A DNA stretch of 64,000 bases from Catonia carolina (Eukaryota > Arthropoda > Insecta > Hemiptera > Achilidae). The notes below the pieces were generated by a model that was not told where the DNA came from, searched no databases, and worked only from the letters and a program-made list of their open reading frames with translations. Of the stretch, positions 1-10,090 are shown piece after piece. The position numbers were made by a program, and so were the translations under genes. The stretch spans positions 99,121,969-99,185,968 of the forward strand of contig JAQMRL010000003.1 in the NCBI GenBank assembly GCA_035578175.1, in the 5' to 3' direction. Every line of letters starts with the position of its first letter. Within the stretch, counting starts at the first letter, position 1.

Positions 1-1030
1 ACTGCCTATATCGGTTACCAGCTCCCGACTAACTCTTTCTTTTATTCTTCTTAAACTTTTCATTGTTATAAAAATTATTAAATTTATTTAATTTATTTTA
101 CATAAATATTAGATTTTAAATTTGGAATAACAAATAACATTTATTTTTAATAATTTAATAATATTTTAATAACTTAAATTACATTTATTTTTGAAAATTT
201 TTAATTATTTTTATTTTAGAATATATATCATGCTTTAGAATAATGAGCCCTCATAACTGGCTGCTACAGAGTGGAAAAGTAACAATAAAAGTTTGCCTAT
301 TCATGAAAGTTGTTTGGAAGGACTGCGCTATTGTGTCTATTGTTGTACAACTATTTATGAAAAGGTCGGCCTGTAACAACTTCTACTCTATTTACAATAA
401 GATCTATTGTTGACTTGTTTACAACAGATTTTTTTTAGCACTCATTTATAAAGGGGTTTTTTGTACTTTATTATTTGTATCGAAGTTCGGTGTTTTTCGG
501 GAAGATTCTTTTTTTTTGATTCATTATATAAAGAGATCCCCAAGCGCGGTGAGTGAGTTAGTATTCGTTTGATCTTTGACGAGTGCCTATCAGGCGTAGT
601 GCAGGAGCGTTCTGAGCATTGTGTTGGTCAACGACTGTTATACTGTCTTTTTTTGTGTGTGTATTGTGAAAAGTTATTGTGTATCTGTATTAAATTCAGT
701 TTTTGTGTATTCAGTTTCATTTTGTATGTGTATTCTATAAAATTGATTGTAAGTAGTGCTAAGTAAATTATTAAGCTATTTATTGTATTACTTCATTATA
801 ATTAGTTTGTTGTTTATTTTGTAAATCTTTAAGTGTAATAAATATTTGTAATTGTAAACTTTTGTGTATTAATTATTTAAAAACCTAGATCCCGAAACGG
901 ACCTTAGCGATAAGTGTCACAATAACTTATGTGTATAACACAATAACTACTGTAAAAATTGGCTTTTCTTAAGTTTCCCATTAATTGAGGCAAAGTATCA
1001 GAATAATGTTTCTAAAAATTAAGTTAATTC
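1..1030. other. AT-rich interval; possible promoter/solo-LTR-like block
   Basis: No gene is supported here. Positions 1-240 are simple AT-rich DNA. Between about 250 and 910 there is a TATA-like ATTATATAAAGAG near 523, less AT-rich sequence downstream of it, and an AATAAA near 839. Together these resemble an RNA polymerase II promoter plus poly(A) signal, as in a solo LTR or a short non-coding transcription unit. I could not define terminal TG...CA ends or a target duplication, so an LTR is only a guess. The 65-codon plus-strand frame at 569-766 is low-complexity and I do not treat it as a gene. Confidence 0.25.
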
Positions 1031-1035
1031 ATTAA

Positions 1036-1736
1036 GGGAGGAGTCTACTCAAAAAAAGTTTTTTTTTATTCTCTTTAGATAAGTAATCTGTTTGTTTTGC
1101 AAGTGAATAAACATTAAATTTTAAATTTTTTCATATAAAAAATGTTAATTTTGTTCACTACAACCCCAAATATAAGGGGCGGAAGGAGGAAAATCATATC
1201 TTCGTTATTTGCTTATAACTTAGTTAATTTTAGAGGTACAGACCTGGTTTTTATGTCAAAATAATAAAAAAAAATATGCTCATTTTTTGAAGGTTCCATT
1301 TATACATTTAACTTTACAATGGAGAGAAAATTGATTTTTTAAATATTTTCCCCCAAAAATACAGATAAGGTTATTATTTTTTTATTTTTTAAAAACTCCT
1401 ATAATACGTTTCAACACGGCCAACCTACAAATAAAAGAGCAATAAATTCTGAATATAGTGGAAAAACATCAGCAAGATAGCATTTATATAAAGAAAGTTA
1501 TAAGGATTTTATCATGAAGAAAACCTGAAATACTCTAAATGCTGAGAAAATTGAATGTAAAGTTTCACTTACAATTACACCGATTATGTAAATTAATGTT
1601 TTACAAATTTCTAGTTATCGTACATAAAAACAAAATATATTGCTGGATTAAGGAAATTCTGAAGTTTTATCATCAACAAAAAAAAATTTTGATTATTTTT
1701 TTAATTTTTAGTGATAAAACTGGGTAGACTCCTCCC
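1036..1736. mobile_element. TTAA-flanked non-autonomous TIR transposon (701 bp)
   Basis: The ends are inverted repeats beginning GGGAGGAGTCTAC at 1036 and ending GTAGACTCCTCCC at 1736 (13 bp perfect, then similar). Both ends are flanked directly by TTAA (1032-1035 and 1737-1740). TTAA duplications are known for piggyBac, Kolobok and Sola3 elements. The purine GGG terminus argues against canonical piggyBac, which has CCC. The interior is AT-rich and has no credible transposase, so this is a MITE-like derivative. Confidence 0.7.
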
Positions 1737-1835
1737 TTAATGTTCTAAAGGCTTCAACATGTCATTGCAAATATTAATTCTATTTAGTTATCATTCTTTT
1801 CATGTCTAAGTACTTAAAGAAGTTTATTTTTTGCA

Positions 1836-1896
1836 TTAATTTTCTAAGGTCTGGTTTCTCAGCCTTCCCTTTCGTATCTCATCCAATATCTTTAAA
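1836..1896 (-). CDS. Candidate alternative terminal exon
   Basis: On the minus strand an acceptor TTTGCAG is followed by an open block reading LKILDEIRKGRLRNQTLEN and a TAA stop. An AATAAA lies about 10 bases past the stop. The block needs two bases from the previous exon, which is the phase left by the exon at 3969-4057. It could therefore be an alternative last exon to 3859-3928. The single short block and the very close poly(A) signal leave a real chance of coincidence, and I recognise no domain. Confidence 0.25.
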
Positions 1897-1899
1897 CTG

Positions 1900-2577
1900 C
1901 AAATATATACATATATGAACACATATAACAAGTATAAACACACAGAGTTATTAGCAGCTAAGTTACCACAGGGATAAGCAAATTTCTACTTAATATAAAA
2001 ATAATTTTTAATTTGTTTTGCTTTTTGTACGTACTGTCTGAAGATTAAAGAGGAAGAACCGTTTACTGGTCATTCATTTAAAATCAAATAATAACAACGC
2101 TTTTAGTTTGATTCAAAACAGAGGTAGGTACCAGAGAGAATGTTGACAGAAATCCCTACTAACCTAACTTGAAAAATATGATGCAAAAACCACTGAATAA
2201 AAATCAATCATCTAAAATTCCAAACAAATACAGTAAAAGCTCGCTAATCCGAACCTCTTAAATCTGAACCCTCCAATAATGCAAATTATCAAAAAAAAAG
2301 TTTTTATTTAGCGATGATGATTTCCTACAGTATGTTTATCTTTTTTGACTTAGTACAGTAATCAGATGCCGAAATGATGATGATGATGACGTAAAACTAC
2401 CGGAAAAAAACCATGAAGTTCCAGTTGCAAGTTTTAATAAGTGTATGTAGTGGGTTAAGGAAACCGATAAGTCGTTTCATAAAATGTTATTGCTTATCCA
2501 ACTTTGAGACAAAGCATTCGAATAAAGTTTCACTTCCAGGAAACTGAAGAAAATACGTGAATTTATGTGAAAAAAAA
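1900..2577. other. Intergenic/intronic AT-rich DNA with a pogo-type end at 2231
   Basis: Mostly featureless AT-rich sequence. At about 2231 the string CAGTAAAAGCTCGCTAATCC resembles a pogo/Tigger-type terminal repeat. I found no matching right end nearby, so it is probably a truncated MITE. Confidence 0.3.
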
Positions 2578-3510
2578 ATCTGGTGTGAAACACTCACACA
2601 ACTTTCTCTTGCCAATGCAAATAATTAATAATAAACCTAACATTATTAATAAAATATTAGAAATAAACAAAAACTAACCTCAAAAACATAACCTTATTTT
2701 AATCATGAGTGAATGACGCAAAATGACAATCTAACTCAGTTTGGCTTAGAAATACGGAAAATCACGCTTTCACGTTAAACTAGGCTCTGTAGAGAAAAAT
2801 GCTCTAAACAAAAGTTGTAGATCTTTTAATTTTCTATAAATTTAATTATATACACTTTTGTCGTAAAATGCATACTAAGACCGAAATGTTAAAAAAATTC
2901 GATTTTTCTCACGTTTTCGTGAGAAAAAAAAACAGAAAATCGCAAATTACCGCTAAACTAAGCGTTATACAAAAAAATGTTTGAAACAAAAGTTGTAGGT
3001 TTTTAAATTCTCTACAACTTTTATTATATAAGTTTTTGCGCTAAAATTTATATTAAAGCCGTAATCTTAAAAAAACAACGTTTTTACGTGAAAACAGCCT
3101 CACCGAGAATTTCAGCAAACATGGCGCCTACCCTATCTTGTAGAGAATAAAAAATTGAGTAAAATAGGCGATTTTAAAAAAAATCGTAGGACCAGTTTTT
3201 GAGAAAATCGCAAAAAACTGAAAAATTATACGAATAAACTACTACTTCCGGTTGACCGATTTTGATGAAAATGTTCGTGTCGCGTCCGGTAGTGGTATGT
3301 AACTTAAGTTTCAAGTTTCAAGTTCGTACGATGTTCCGTTCTTGAGATATTCTGTTCACACACACACACACACAGACCAATCGCTAAAAACATGTTTTTT
3401 GGGTTCAGGGGGTCTGAAAACGTATAGATCCGGTGAAAACTCGATTTCGAAAAATCGACATGAAAACAATACTTTCCTTCCTATATATTCATATAGGCAA
3501 GAGAAAGTAA
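2578..3510 (-). mobile_element. HINE family, full-length copy
   Basis: Read on the minus strand, this copy has the whole family layout. It starts with a T-run and ACTTTCTCTTGCC, with an imperfect 5' hairpin (outer arms TACTTTC/GAAAGTA, inner arms CCTATAT/ATATAGG). Next comes a GT microsatellite (CA at 3358-3372 here), a core with two diverged copies of a ~174-bp unit, and the 3' repeat GGCAAGAGAAAGT. It ends with a stem-loop GTGTGAGTGTTTCACAC and CAGATTTTT. Short frames reading HTHTHTDQ-type peptides arise from the microsatellite and are not genes. Classification as a Helentron-type non-autonomous rolling-circle element is inferred from structure. Confidence 0.8.
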
Positions 3511-3779
3511 TAAAGGTTTGTGAAAAGTATGTATTTTATTACAAAATTAGGTTATTGCAACAAAAACAACTGTACATATTTTAATTAACTCATTGTATGT
3601 ATTGTATTTACAATTTTTTTTTAATGTAACTTTTTTATGGAAAAAGCAAGTTAAGATCAGTTTATTATATGTATATTCTTTTTAACATAGTTTATTCCAA
3701 CATAAACAATTGTATTTACTCATTTTAAACATGAATATTGCCTTTTAGACAAAAATTTGCGAGCTTGTACTGTAATAAA

Positions 3780-3785
3780 TTTATT
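3780..3785 (-). terminator. Poly(A) signal AATAAA after the terminal exon
   Basis: AATAAA on the minus strand about 74 bases beyond the TGA stop at 3859-3861, a reasonable distance for a short 3' UTR. It supports 3859-3928 as a terminal exon. Confidence 0.4.
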
Positions 3786-3858
3786 TCAATGATTACTTCA
3801 ATACATGGGCAATGGGAAATCCTACCATCACTGAATTTTTGAAATACTTTTAATCTAG

Positions 3859-3928
3859 TCAGTCATCAGAAGCCTCACCATATCTTCCATGCTCAGTACC
3901 AACACAGAATGATGATACAATCACGTAA
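3859..3928 (-). CDS. Terminal coding exon of an unrecognised gene
   Basis: Minus strand: acceptor ATTACAG at 3929-3935, then one base completing a split codon, then 22 codons ending CVGTEHGRYGEASDD and TGA. The split base joins in phase with the exon at 3969-4057 (AA plus T gives Asn). An AATAAA follows downstream at 3785-3780. The acidic, hydrophilic tail looks like real protein sequence, unlike the A/T-rich chance frames nearby. I do not recognise the family. Confidence 0.45.
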
Positions 3929-3968
3929 CTGTAATGCATGTGTATACAACATGTAAAATGTTTCTTAC

Positions 3969-4057
3969 TTTGAAGCAAAGATTTCTCTCTTTCTGTTTAT
4001 ATTTGGTGATTCACTGCCAACATGTGAACCAGTGAAAGAGTTTTTCTTAATTATTTC
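3969..4057 (-). CDS. Internal coding exon
   Basis: Minus strand: acceptor AAACCAG, 29 open codons including NSFTGSHVGSESPNINRKR, then AA and a strong donor GTAAGA. It enters in phase 0 and leaves in phase 2, matching both neighbours. The hydrophilic Ser/Asn/Lys/Arg composition with a basic NRKRE patch differs from the chance frames of the AT-rich background. No domain recognised. Confidence 0.5.
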
Positions 4058-4111
4058 CTGGTTTATGATAAGCATTTAGCAACATCTAATGAAAGTACAA
4101 TATTCTCCTAC

Positions 4112-4146
4112 TTTTTGGGAAAATTTACTTAAGCAGGAAACTCCAC
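4112..4146 (-). CDS. Short internal coding exon (35 bp)
   Basis: Minus strand: acceptor CACATTTGTAG, two bases completing Gly, then GVSCLSKFSQK, then GTAGGA as donor. Entry phase 1 and exit phase 0 fit the exons at 4653-4711 and 3969-4057. The donor is not strong and the exon is small, so it rests mainly on the phase match. Confidence 0.35.
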
Positions 4147-4398
4147 CTACAAATGTGGTAAAAGACATTGAAATTAGAACAAAAATATACTTCATTATTT
4201 ACCTAATAGAAATTAGCTAGATAAGTTGCAAAAAATAATCTGAAGTAAAATATTTTTATTAACTTATACACGAGCATAATAGCAAAAGAAAACATGAAAT
4301 TGTACTAGAAATAAATAGTTTTTCAATGTTGAGGGAATCCCAGCTATATGTGACACCCCTATTAAAATTTCTAAAAGTGTAATAGTGTTTTTTTTTTA

Positions 4399-4600
4399 CC
4401 CTAATGTGTGCACGTTGCAATTTGTTCAATTTAAGAACAATAAGCAACCTCACGAACCAATGAGATGAGGATGATTTGCATGTTGTGCTCTCTAGTATAG
4501 ACTCAACCTGACCATTCCTGAGAGAGTATGGTTAATTGAACCCCAACCATCAAAGTACATCGGTAAGTACTGTCTGGTAAATAAAATTCATATAAAAATA
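4399..4600 (-). mobile_element. SINE-C fragment (body)
   Basis: Minus-strand copy of the body of the tRNA-headed SINE-C family. It contains the hallmark sequence around GGTTGGGGTTCAATTAACCA and the 3' part near TTGCAA...CACATTAGGG. The tRNA head is missing. Confidence 0.65.
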
Positions 4601-4652
4601 GATTGTAAACAACAAAAACCGAACGTAATAAAAATAGCAAATAATTTAATAC

Positions 4653-4711
4653 CTTCTACATAAACAATTCTTCGCCGTTTTTCAAAATTAATAGCAAAAA
4701 CTTTTAATTTC
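4653..4711 (-). CDS. Internal coding exon
   Basis: Minus strand: a pyrimidine-rich acceptor (TGTGCTCTGTCTGTCAG), one base completing a codon, then KLKVFAINFEKRRRIVYVE, then G and donor GTATTA. It enters in phase 2 and leaves in phase 1. The charged FEKRRR stretch is unlike local chance frames. It joins in phase with 4112-4146. Function unknown. Confidence 0.45.
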
Positions 4712-4719
4712 CTGACAGA

Positions 4720-5300
4720 CAGAGCACACAAACCACAAAATAAAATCAGAAGAACACTTCGTTTATCGACGTTATCTGATGCAAAATTTTCAATGAATTT
4801 CCAGACCATTATACAATAATAGTGAAAAATGACAAACTGCATGAATAAAATCAAAATCAGATATGAAGAATGAACGTAATACAACAAAAACAACCAATGC
4901 ATGGATTTCTAAATAACATACTTCGTAAAAAAAGTGAACTATTACTAAGTAAATAATATAATATATGAGCCTGACAAACAAAAAAATCTAACCAATAACA
5001 ATAAAAACATATGATCAAAATTTGTAAATAATATTAACCATCAAGAGAAAGCAATTGAAGAGGCACCTAATCAAAATACAAAAGAAATTTTTTTTTTCAA
5101 AATAACATTATTTGCAATCAGTTTTTAAAAAATAAACTATAAGCAAATCTTTTGAATGTACAAACCACAAGTTGAGGCCTCATTACCCTGAGTACCTCTC
5201 ATTACATCAATTATTCATGTATTCAAAGAGAAAATTACTATGTACAAAGATATTTACATTTTACAATATAGAATACTTTTCACTAAAATTTTATATACAT
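4720..5300. other. AT-rich interval with no supported gene
   Basis: Low-complexity A/T-rich DNA. The two overlapping minus-strand frames of 63 and 104 codons here are hydrophobic and cross the splice sites of the exon at 4653-4711. I see nothing else. Confidence 0.4.
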
Positions 5301-5672
5301 TTAAACTCTTTCAGATAAGTCCCAAACATGGTAACGTTTCAGGTGCCTAACTTCTTCTGCATTATTTAGAAGATTTATGGCTAATTAGTTTTCGTGGCTT
5401 TCAAGTCTTGCCTGATATTTTCTATTAAAACGCCTGACCTCGTCCATTACATCAGGAAGGTTGCAATAATGTTGTATTTCTGCATTCCTTGCAAACCATG
5501 GTGCCCTTGTTATAGCCCGAAGAACCTTATTTTGGAACCTTTGAATTATCTCTATGTTACTTCTGCTGGTAGTTCCCCAAAGTTGATCGCCGTACAACCA
5601 GACTGGTTTTAGTAACATTTTGTAAAGCAGCAACTTATTCTCAAGAGAGAGTGAAGAGTAAGAAATCAATGT
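5301..5672 (-). pseudogene. Jockey-type LINE reverse transcriptase C-terminal remnant
   Basis: Minus-strand translation gives LSLENKLLLYKMLLKPVW, YGDQLWGTTSRSNIEIIQRF, NKVLRAITRAPWF and, past one TAA replacing a sense codon, LAINLLNNAEEVRHLKRYHV. This is the typical C-terminal end of Jockey-clade non-LTR retrotransposon reverse transcriptases. Only about 120 residues remain of a protein usually near 900, so it is a dead 5'-truncated copy. No poly(A) or target duplication was resolved. Confidence 0.8.
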
Positions 5673-5844
5673 ATTATTTTAATTTAATAAAAAAGTTAAA
5701 AATATTTAAAACTACTTTTTTTCTTTAAATGTATCATCTACTTACATTACAGTAGGTACATTTTATTTTCAGCTGCTAATCAAAGGATACTTAACTCTTT
5801 ATCTTATTAATATGTTGTTGTTAAAAAAATTCTAATTTTTTTCC

Positions 5845-5890
5845 AGCTTTCACCTCATGGAATTCTCTTGGATCAAACTGGTTGAAATTT
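5845..5890 (-). repeat. SINE-E fragment
   Basis: The stretch around GAATTCCATGAGGTGAAAGC on the minus strand recurs in altered form near 6355 and 9530. It belongs to an old SINE family, although it reads like a short exon (see rejected items). Confidence 0.4.
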
Positions 5891-5905
5891 TCATAATTAT
5901 TTTAT

Positions 5906-6290
5906 CCCTGTGTACATTGCAATCCGTTCAATTCAGAACAATAAGCAATCAAATGACCAAATGACATGAGAGTGATGTCTATGACATGTAGTCTTGTATA
6001 GACCCAGGCCAACCATTCCAGAGAGATTATGGTTAATTGAACCCCAACCATCAAAGTACACCGATAACCACAGTCTAGTATGCAAATCCATATAAAAGTA
6101 ACTACCTTTACTATGTAGTTACTTTTATTTTTACACAGGAGAGTGTTACTGGTGTACTTTGATGGTTGGGATTCAATTAACCATACTCTCTCTAGAATTG
6201 TCGGCCTGGTCTGTACAAGACTACACCTCATTGAGTTGCTCATTATTCTGAATCAAACTGATTCCAACGTACACACATTAGGGATAAAAA
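5906..6290. repeat. Inverted pair of SINE-C bodies
   Basis: A minus-strand SINE-C body (5906-6117) is followed within about 10 bases by a plus-strand body (6126-6290), forming an imperfect ~170-bp-arm palindrome. Both halves carry the motif encoding GATGGTTGGG and end in the ACACATTAGGG-type 3' sequence. The 113-codon minus frame at 5902-6243 is only a read-through of this palindrome. Confidence 0.65.
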
Positions 6291-6349
6291 ATCAGTAGAA
6301 AAATATCATTATTGAATGTTAAAATATTCTGAAAATTTCTACCAATTTC

Positions 6350-6482
6350 GATCTGAGAGATTCCATTAGGAGAAAGCTGAAGAAAAATTAGAATTTTTTA
6401 GTTTATACGTTCGACTATTTTGCACATTAATGCTAATGCATACGACGAAAATGAGTAATGGGGAATCTATAATTTTTATCTG
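6350..6482 (+). repeat. SINE-E fragment
   Basis: Contains GAGATTCCATTAGGAGAAAG and the downstream ...TTAATGCTAATGC...GAAAATGAGTAATGG segment that recurs at 9548 and 7068-7200. A degenerate tRNA-related SINE. Confidence 0.4.
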
Positions 6483-6496
6483 AGTAACTAGTGTAT

Positions 6497-6891
6497 CCGC
6501 CCATAACAGACAGGTGGAGTGTCAAATTATTTACACTCAATCTGTTCATTGCAGGGCTAAAATAAATAGTTCTGTTTCTTATCACATGGTCAGCCAATTA
6601 AATGACTGGACCATTTAAGAACAAAAGAGGTAGAGGTGTAAAAGACACTAATCAGAGTTATCTCCACTGAAAGTAATGAATTTCATTATACAGCCAGACC
6701 CTGTGGTGAATGAAGTGGAGGTGTCATTTGCAGAGTGGAAAATATGTCCTTTTCAGAGGGCCTGGCATGCTGATAAGCATACTTTTCCACTCAGTGAGGA
6801 AGGCAATGGTAAACCACCTTACTCCTTGTTTTACTTAGTAAAACCTCTACAGGTTCAAACCACCCTTTTGGCTGATGACCTAAACAACAAC
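6497..6891 (+). mobile_element. SINE-B retroposon, complete copy
   Basis: A complete ~395-bp copy. It runs from CCGCCCATAACAGACAGGTG to a (AAC)n tail and is bracketed by the 11-bp duplication AACTAGTGTAT (6486-6496 and 6892-6902). Just before the tail it has a hairpin sequence CAAACCACCCTTTTGGCTGA and a B-box-like GGTTCAAACC. Duplication plus simple 3' tail show target-primed reverse transcription. The 73-codon frame inside is not a gene; equivalent frames occur in other copies. Confidence 0.85.
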
Positions 6892-7067
6892 AACTAGTGT
6901 ATACAACAAAACCCACCCTATTCTCATAATATCCTGATATTTTTTATAATTTTCTAAAATTATCATATTTATAATTCTAATACTATAAAATTTATAATTC
7001 TATACATATTATATTTTTATGTAGTTTCCACTTAGTTCAATGAGTATTCATATTTTTTATATTAATT

Positions 7068-7200
7068 TAGTGATGATGTCTACTTCAGCTTTGGCTAATT
7101 CATAGACAATGATATGAGATGTATACAGATGAAAAAATGCCAGACGTGACTGGGAATCAAACCTGGAACCCCTGCATAGAAGCCAGTTGCGCTGATCTGA
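7068..7200 (-). mobile_element. tRNA-derived SINE-E copy
   Basis: The minus strand carries a tRNA-like promoter region with B box GGTTTGATTCC, preceded by GATCAGCGCAACTGGCTTC. A short body continues towards GCTGAAGTAGACATCATCAC. Related fragments occur at 9548, 49053, 61870 and 62432. Confidence 0.5.
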
Positions 7201-7516
7201 ATGATTTATATCAAAAAAATATTAGAAATTTTAAAATATTTAAGAATTTAAAATAACCAATAGAAAGGGTCGCCTATGTAAATCAGAGTTTCGAATGTTA
7301 GAGTACACTGCAATTCACAAAGCAGAAGGTTTCATGTTTGATTACCAGCTGGAGTAGAGGTCACCAACTGGTGGAATGACTCTTTTTTATAGAATCGCTA
7401 GCTCTAAAGAATAATGTTTTTGAATGCAAATATTATTTTCATGTATGATGTGAAATTTTTTACGTTAAGGCAGTGTACATGCCGAGAGCAACTGGTGATG
7501 TCAACACAACATATAC

Positions 7517-7573
7517 TCAAGTTTCTCTGAAGAGAGTTGATGGTCGTTGAACAAGTTTATGGCCACGATCAGG
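7517..7573 (-). CDS. Candidate internal exon
   Basis: Minus strand: acceptor TTTGCTTTCAG, one base, 18 codons ending LFNDHQLSSEKL, GA, then donor GTATAT. The exit phase fits the exon at 4653-4711, giving ...SSEKLE-KLKVF. The entry phase does not fit 9354-9442 directly, so an exon is missing or this belongs to another transcript. It could also be an old repeat fragment, since the flanks look repetitive. Confidence 0.3.
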   Translation of the reverse strand, partial: PDRGHKLVQRPSTLFRET

Positions 7574-7990
7574 CTGAAAGCAAATTATAATACCGCCAAG
7601 CAACAAAATACAAAAAAAAAACTACAAACTTTGTACAAGGGCCTATATTAGTTTGAAACTGTTCATTCATTTTATTGCTCAAACCTTCTCGAAATAAACA
7701 ATTAGTATTAAGATTTAGTATAATTACCATATTTTAATTTTTACTGTTGGCAAGGTAAGTCTAAGTAAAAAATTGGCCGGACTGTGACAATCTCATCAAA
7801 ATTTTAAATGAACCTTGATCAAATTTAGTTGATGACCACTGAGCTAGGATATGGAATTTAAGGTTAAAACCCTTTGATTGTGTACCGTAACCTACAGTAA
7901 TCGCTAATAACCAAAGCATTGGTGTGGCTTTAAACCTACAGAAGAAGATCGCATATTTAGTATTTTCCGGAAACACAAGAAATTGTTTTT

Positions 7991-8643
7991 CTACTTTTTT
8001 TTGTCTGTATGAATATATAGTAAGGAAAGTATTGTTTTTGTTGATTTTTCAAAATAGAGTTTTTACCGGATATACACATTTTCAGACCCCTGAACCCAAA
8101 AAACATGTTTTTAGAGATTGGCCTGTATGTATGAACAAAATATCTCGAGAACGAAACTGAAATTCTTGGAAAGGCGTGCTCTCGTAGAAAAAAAATGTTT
8201 TTTTTTAAGATTGCGGCCTTAACATGCATTTAGGGCCAAAGAGTATACAATAAGAGTTGAAGAAAATTTTAAAAATCTACAACTTATTGCAAACGTTTCT
8301 TTGTATAACGTTTAGTTTAGCGGTAATTAGTGATTTTCTATTCTTTTTTCATGAAAATCTGTAACAAAATGCATTTTTTAAGATTTCAGCCTTAGTATCC
8401 ATTTTACGACAAAAGTGTATATAATCAAGTTAATAGGAAATTAAAAGATCTACAACCCTTTATTTCAAGCATTTTTCTCTACAGAGCCTAGTTTAGCATC
8501 AAAGAGTGACTTTCCGTATTATTAAACCAAACTAAAGTTGATTTTCATTTTGCATCATTCACTTATAATTAAAATAAGGTTATGGTTTTTGTTTATTTGC
8601 ATTGGCAAGAGAAAGTTGTGTGAGTGTTTCACACCAGACTTTT
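7991..8643 (+). mobile_element. HINE family, internally deleted copy
   Basis: Starts ACTTTTTTTTGTCTGTATG (degenerate) and ends GGCAAGAGAAAGTTGTGTGA with the stem-loop and CACCAGA. It lacks ~300 bp between the microsatellite region and the core. More diverged than most copies, so probably older. Confidence 0.75.
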
Positions 8644-8910
8644 ACACATAAAATAATATCGATATATACTCGCATAAGTTTCTAATAAGTAACCAGTAGC
8701 ATGTGACTTCATGGTTTAATCCATTTAAAAATAAGACAAATTAAAAGTTATTAACAACATATAACTTTTGTACTGAACCTCTTATTATTACAGAAATAAA
8801 ATAAAACTATGATTAACAAAATAATCTGCACACAAGGCATGTGAAAACTTATTTGCTTATAATTCATGTAAATACTTAATATGGAAAACAAGGATAATCA
8901 AAATACATTA

Positions 8911-9094
8911 GTTTTTTTAAAACCATCAGTAATACGGTTAACAGTAAACACTTAAAAATTATAGCGCTTTCATGCATAAAGTGCATGAACTAAATTTTAA
9001 TAATAAAAATTACTGAAGATGTGGATTTAATGCACGAAGCGCTATAATTGGTAATTGTTTACTGTTTGCCGTATTGCTGATGGTGTTAAAGAAA
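8911..9094. repeat. Small foldback/MITE
   Basis: Two imperfect inverted arms (about 8918-8990 and 9028-9087) share ACCATCAGTAATACGG and TTATAGCGCTT. It resembles a short MITE. No clear target duplication was found. Confidence 0.5.
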
Positions 9095-9353
9095 ATAATA
9101 TATTTTCATTATCAATGTAATAAAGTAGTTAAAAATACCTGTATAGGATGTTTGATAAAGTAGAAAAACAAAGAATATCAACGAATAAAAAAATAAATAA
9201 AAGCAACTAGCGATATAAATAACCACCAACACAACATTTATGTCTATGTACATAAGCAACAATAACACTAATTACAATTTAATAACAAAAGCTATAGAAG
9301 AAAATATTTATAAGTGAATAGTTTACAAAACGCAAACTACACAATTTACATAC

Positions 9354-9442
9354 CAAGTTCCTCTTTAAAAGATAACTCGATAGCAGAACTAAATGCGCTA
9401 CTAGATTCTGTTAAAGTCTGCTGACTTGTTGATTTTTCCACG
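9354..9442 (-). CDS. Internal coding exon
   Basis: Minus strand: a long pyrimidine tract then TTTCAG (acceptor), C completing TGC with the previous exon, 29 open codons including SSSAFSSAIELSFKEEL, then G and donor GTATGT, a near-ideal insect donor. Phases 2 in and 1 out. Strong splice signals and unbiased codons make this one of the better exons. No domain recognised. Confidence 0.55.
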
Positions 9443-9547
9443 CTGAAATAAAAAAAAAAAGATAATTAGAATCACCATGCAAGCAGTCCAAAAGATCAGA
9501 AGAAAAAGAATTGAATACACATTACACTTTCCATGAGACAAAAATTA

Positions 9548-9672
9548 GAATTTTTTTGTCTGACTGTTTTGGAAATTAATGCTAACGCAGAAAATGAAAA
9601 TGAGTGATGGTGCCAGACAAGATCAGGATCAAACCCAGAACCCTTGATATAAAAGCCAGTCATACTGATCAA
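9548..9672 (-). mobile_element. tRNA-derived SINE-E copy
   Basis: Shares GACTGTTTTGGAAATTAATG and the tRNA-like block with B-box-like GGTTTGATCC (minus strand) with the other SINE-E copies. Degenerate. Confidence 0.45.
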
Positions 9673-9710
9673 TCAGAAGTAGTTAGTTAGTAGAAAACAA
9701 CAGGAAAGTA

Positions 9711-9938
9711 ACCTTAAGGGTTAAATTCCACTAGGGCACCACTGTGGCACAATTACGCAGAGTACATGTAAGCACAGGGAGAACCTTAAGAGCTATACTC
9801 CACTAGGACACCACTATGGCGCAACCACACAGAGTACCTGTAAGCATATGGAGAACCTTAAGGGCTACATCCCACTAGGACACCACTGTGGTGCAACCAA
9901 TATCAACACCACACAGAATACATGTAACCATATGGAGC
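9711..9938. repeat. 72-bp tandem repeat, about 3 units
   Basis: Units start ACCTTAAGGG at 9711, 9783 and 9855. The first two are 72 bp and the third has a ~12-bp insertion. Each contains CACTAGGACACCACTGTGG or a close variant. Confidence 0.85.
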
Positions 9939-10090
9939 ATTCTCACCTGGCATCACCTTGGTTACACCACCAGTAAAATAAACAGTTATACGGTGTGTCA
10001 CTTGCTCGGACAATAGTTGTTGGCAACCAGCGCCAGTGTTTACACGTGTGCTCTTCAGTAGCGATGTTGCAATTGCGTTTTCGTTGTATC

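Noticed and set aside
3342..3584. Open frames with runs of His-Thr or Cys-Val (also at 14338, 16970, 16989, 38159, 45688, 48076, 56371, 56576, 58385)
   Set aside because: All are translations of the GT/AC microsatellite and flanks of the HINE family. They recur in every copy and have no independent gene signals.
5825..5880. Exon-like minus-strand block reading FDPREFHEVKAGKK after an AACCAG
   Set aside because: The same sequence recurs in altered form near 6355 and 9530, so it belongs to SINE-E and not to a host exon.
7573..7630. Alternative exon reading PCTKFVVFFLYFVAW between the exons at 9354 and 7517
   Set aside because: The phases fit, but the remaining intron would be only about 20 bases, too short to splice.
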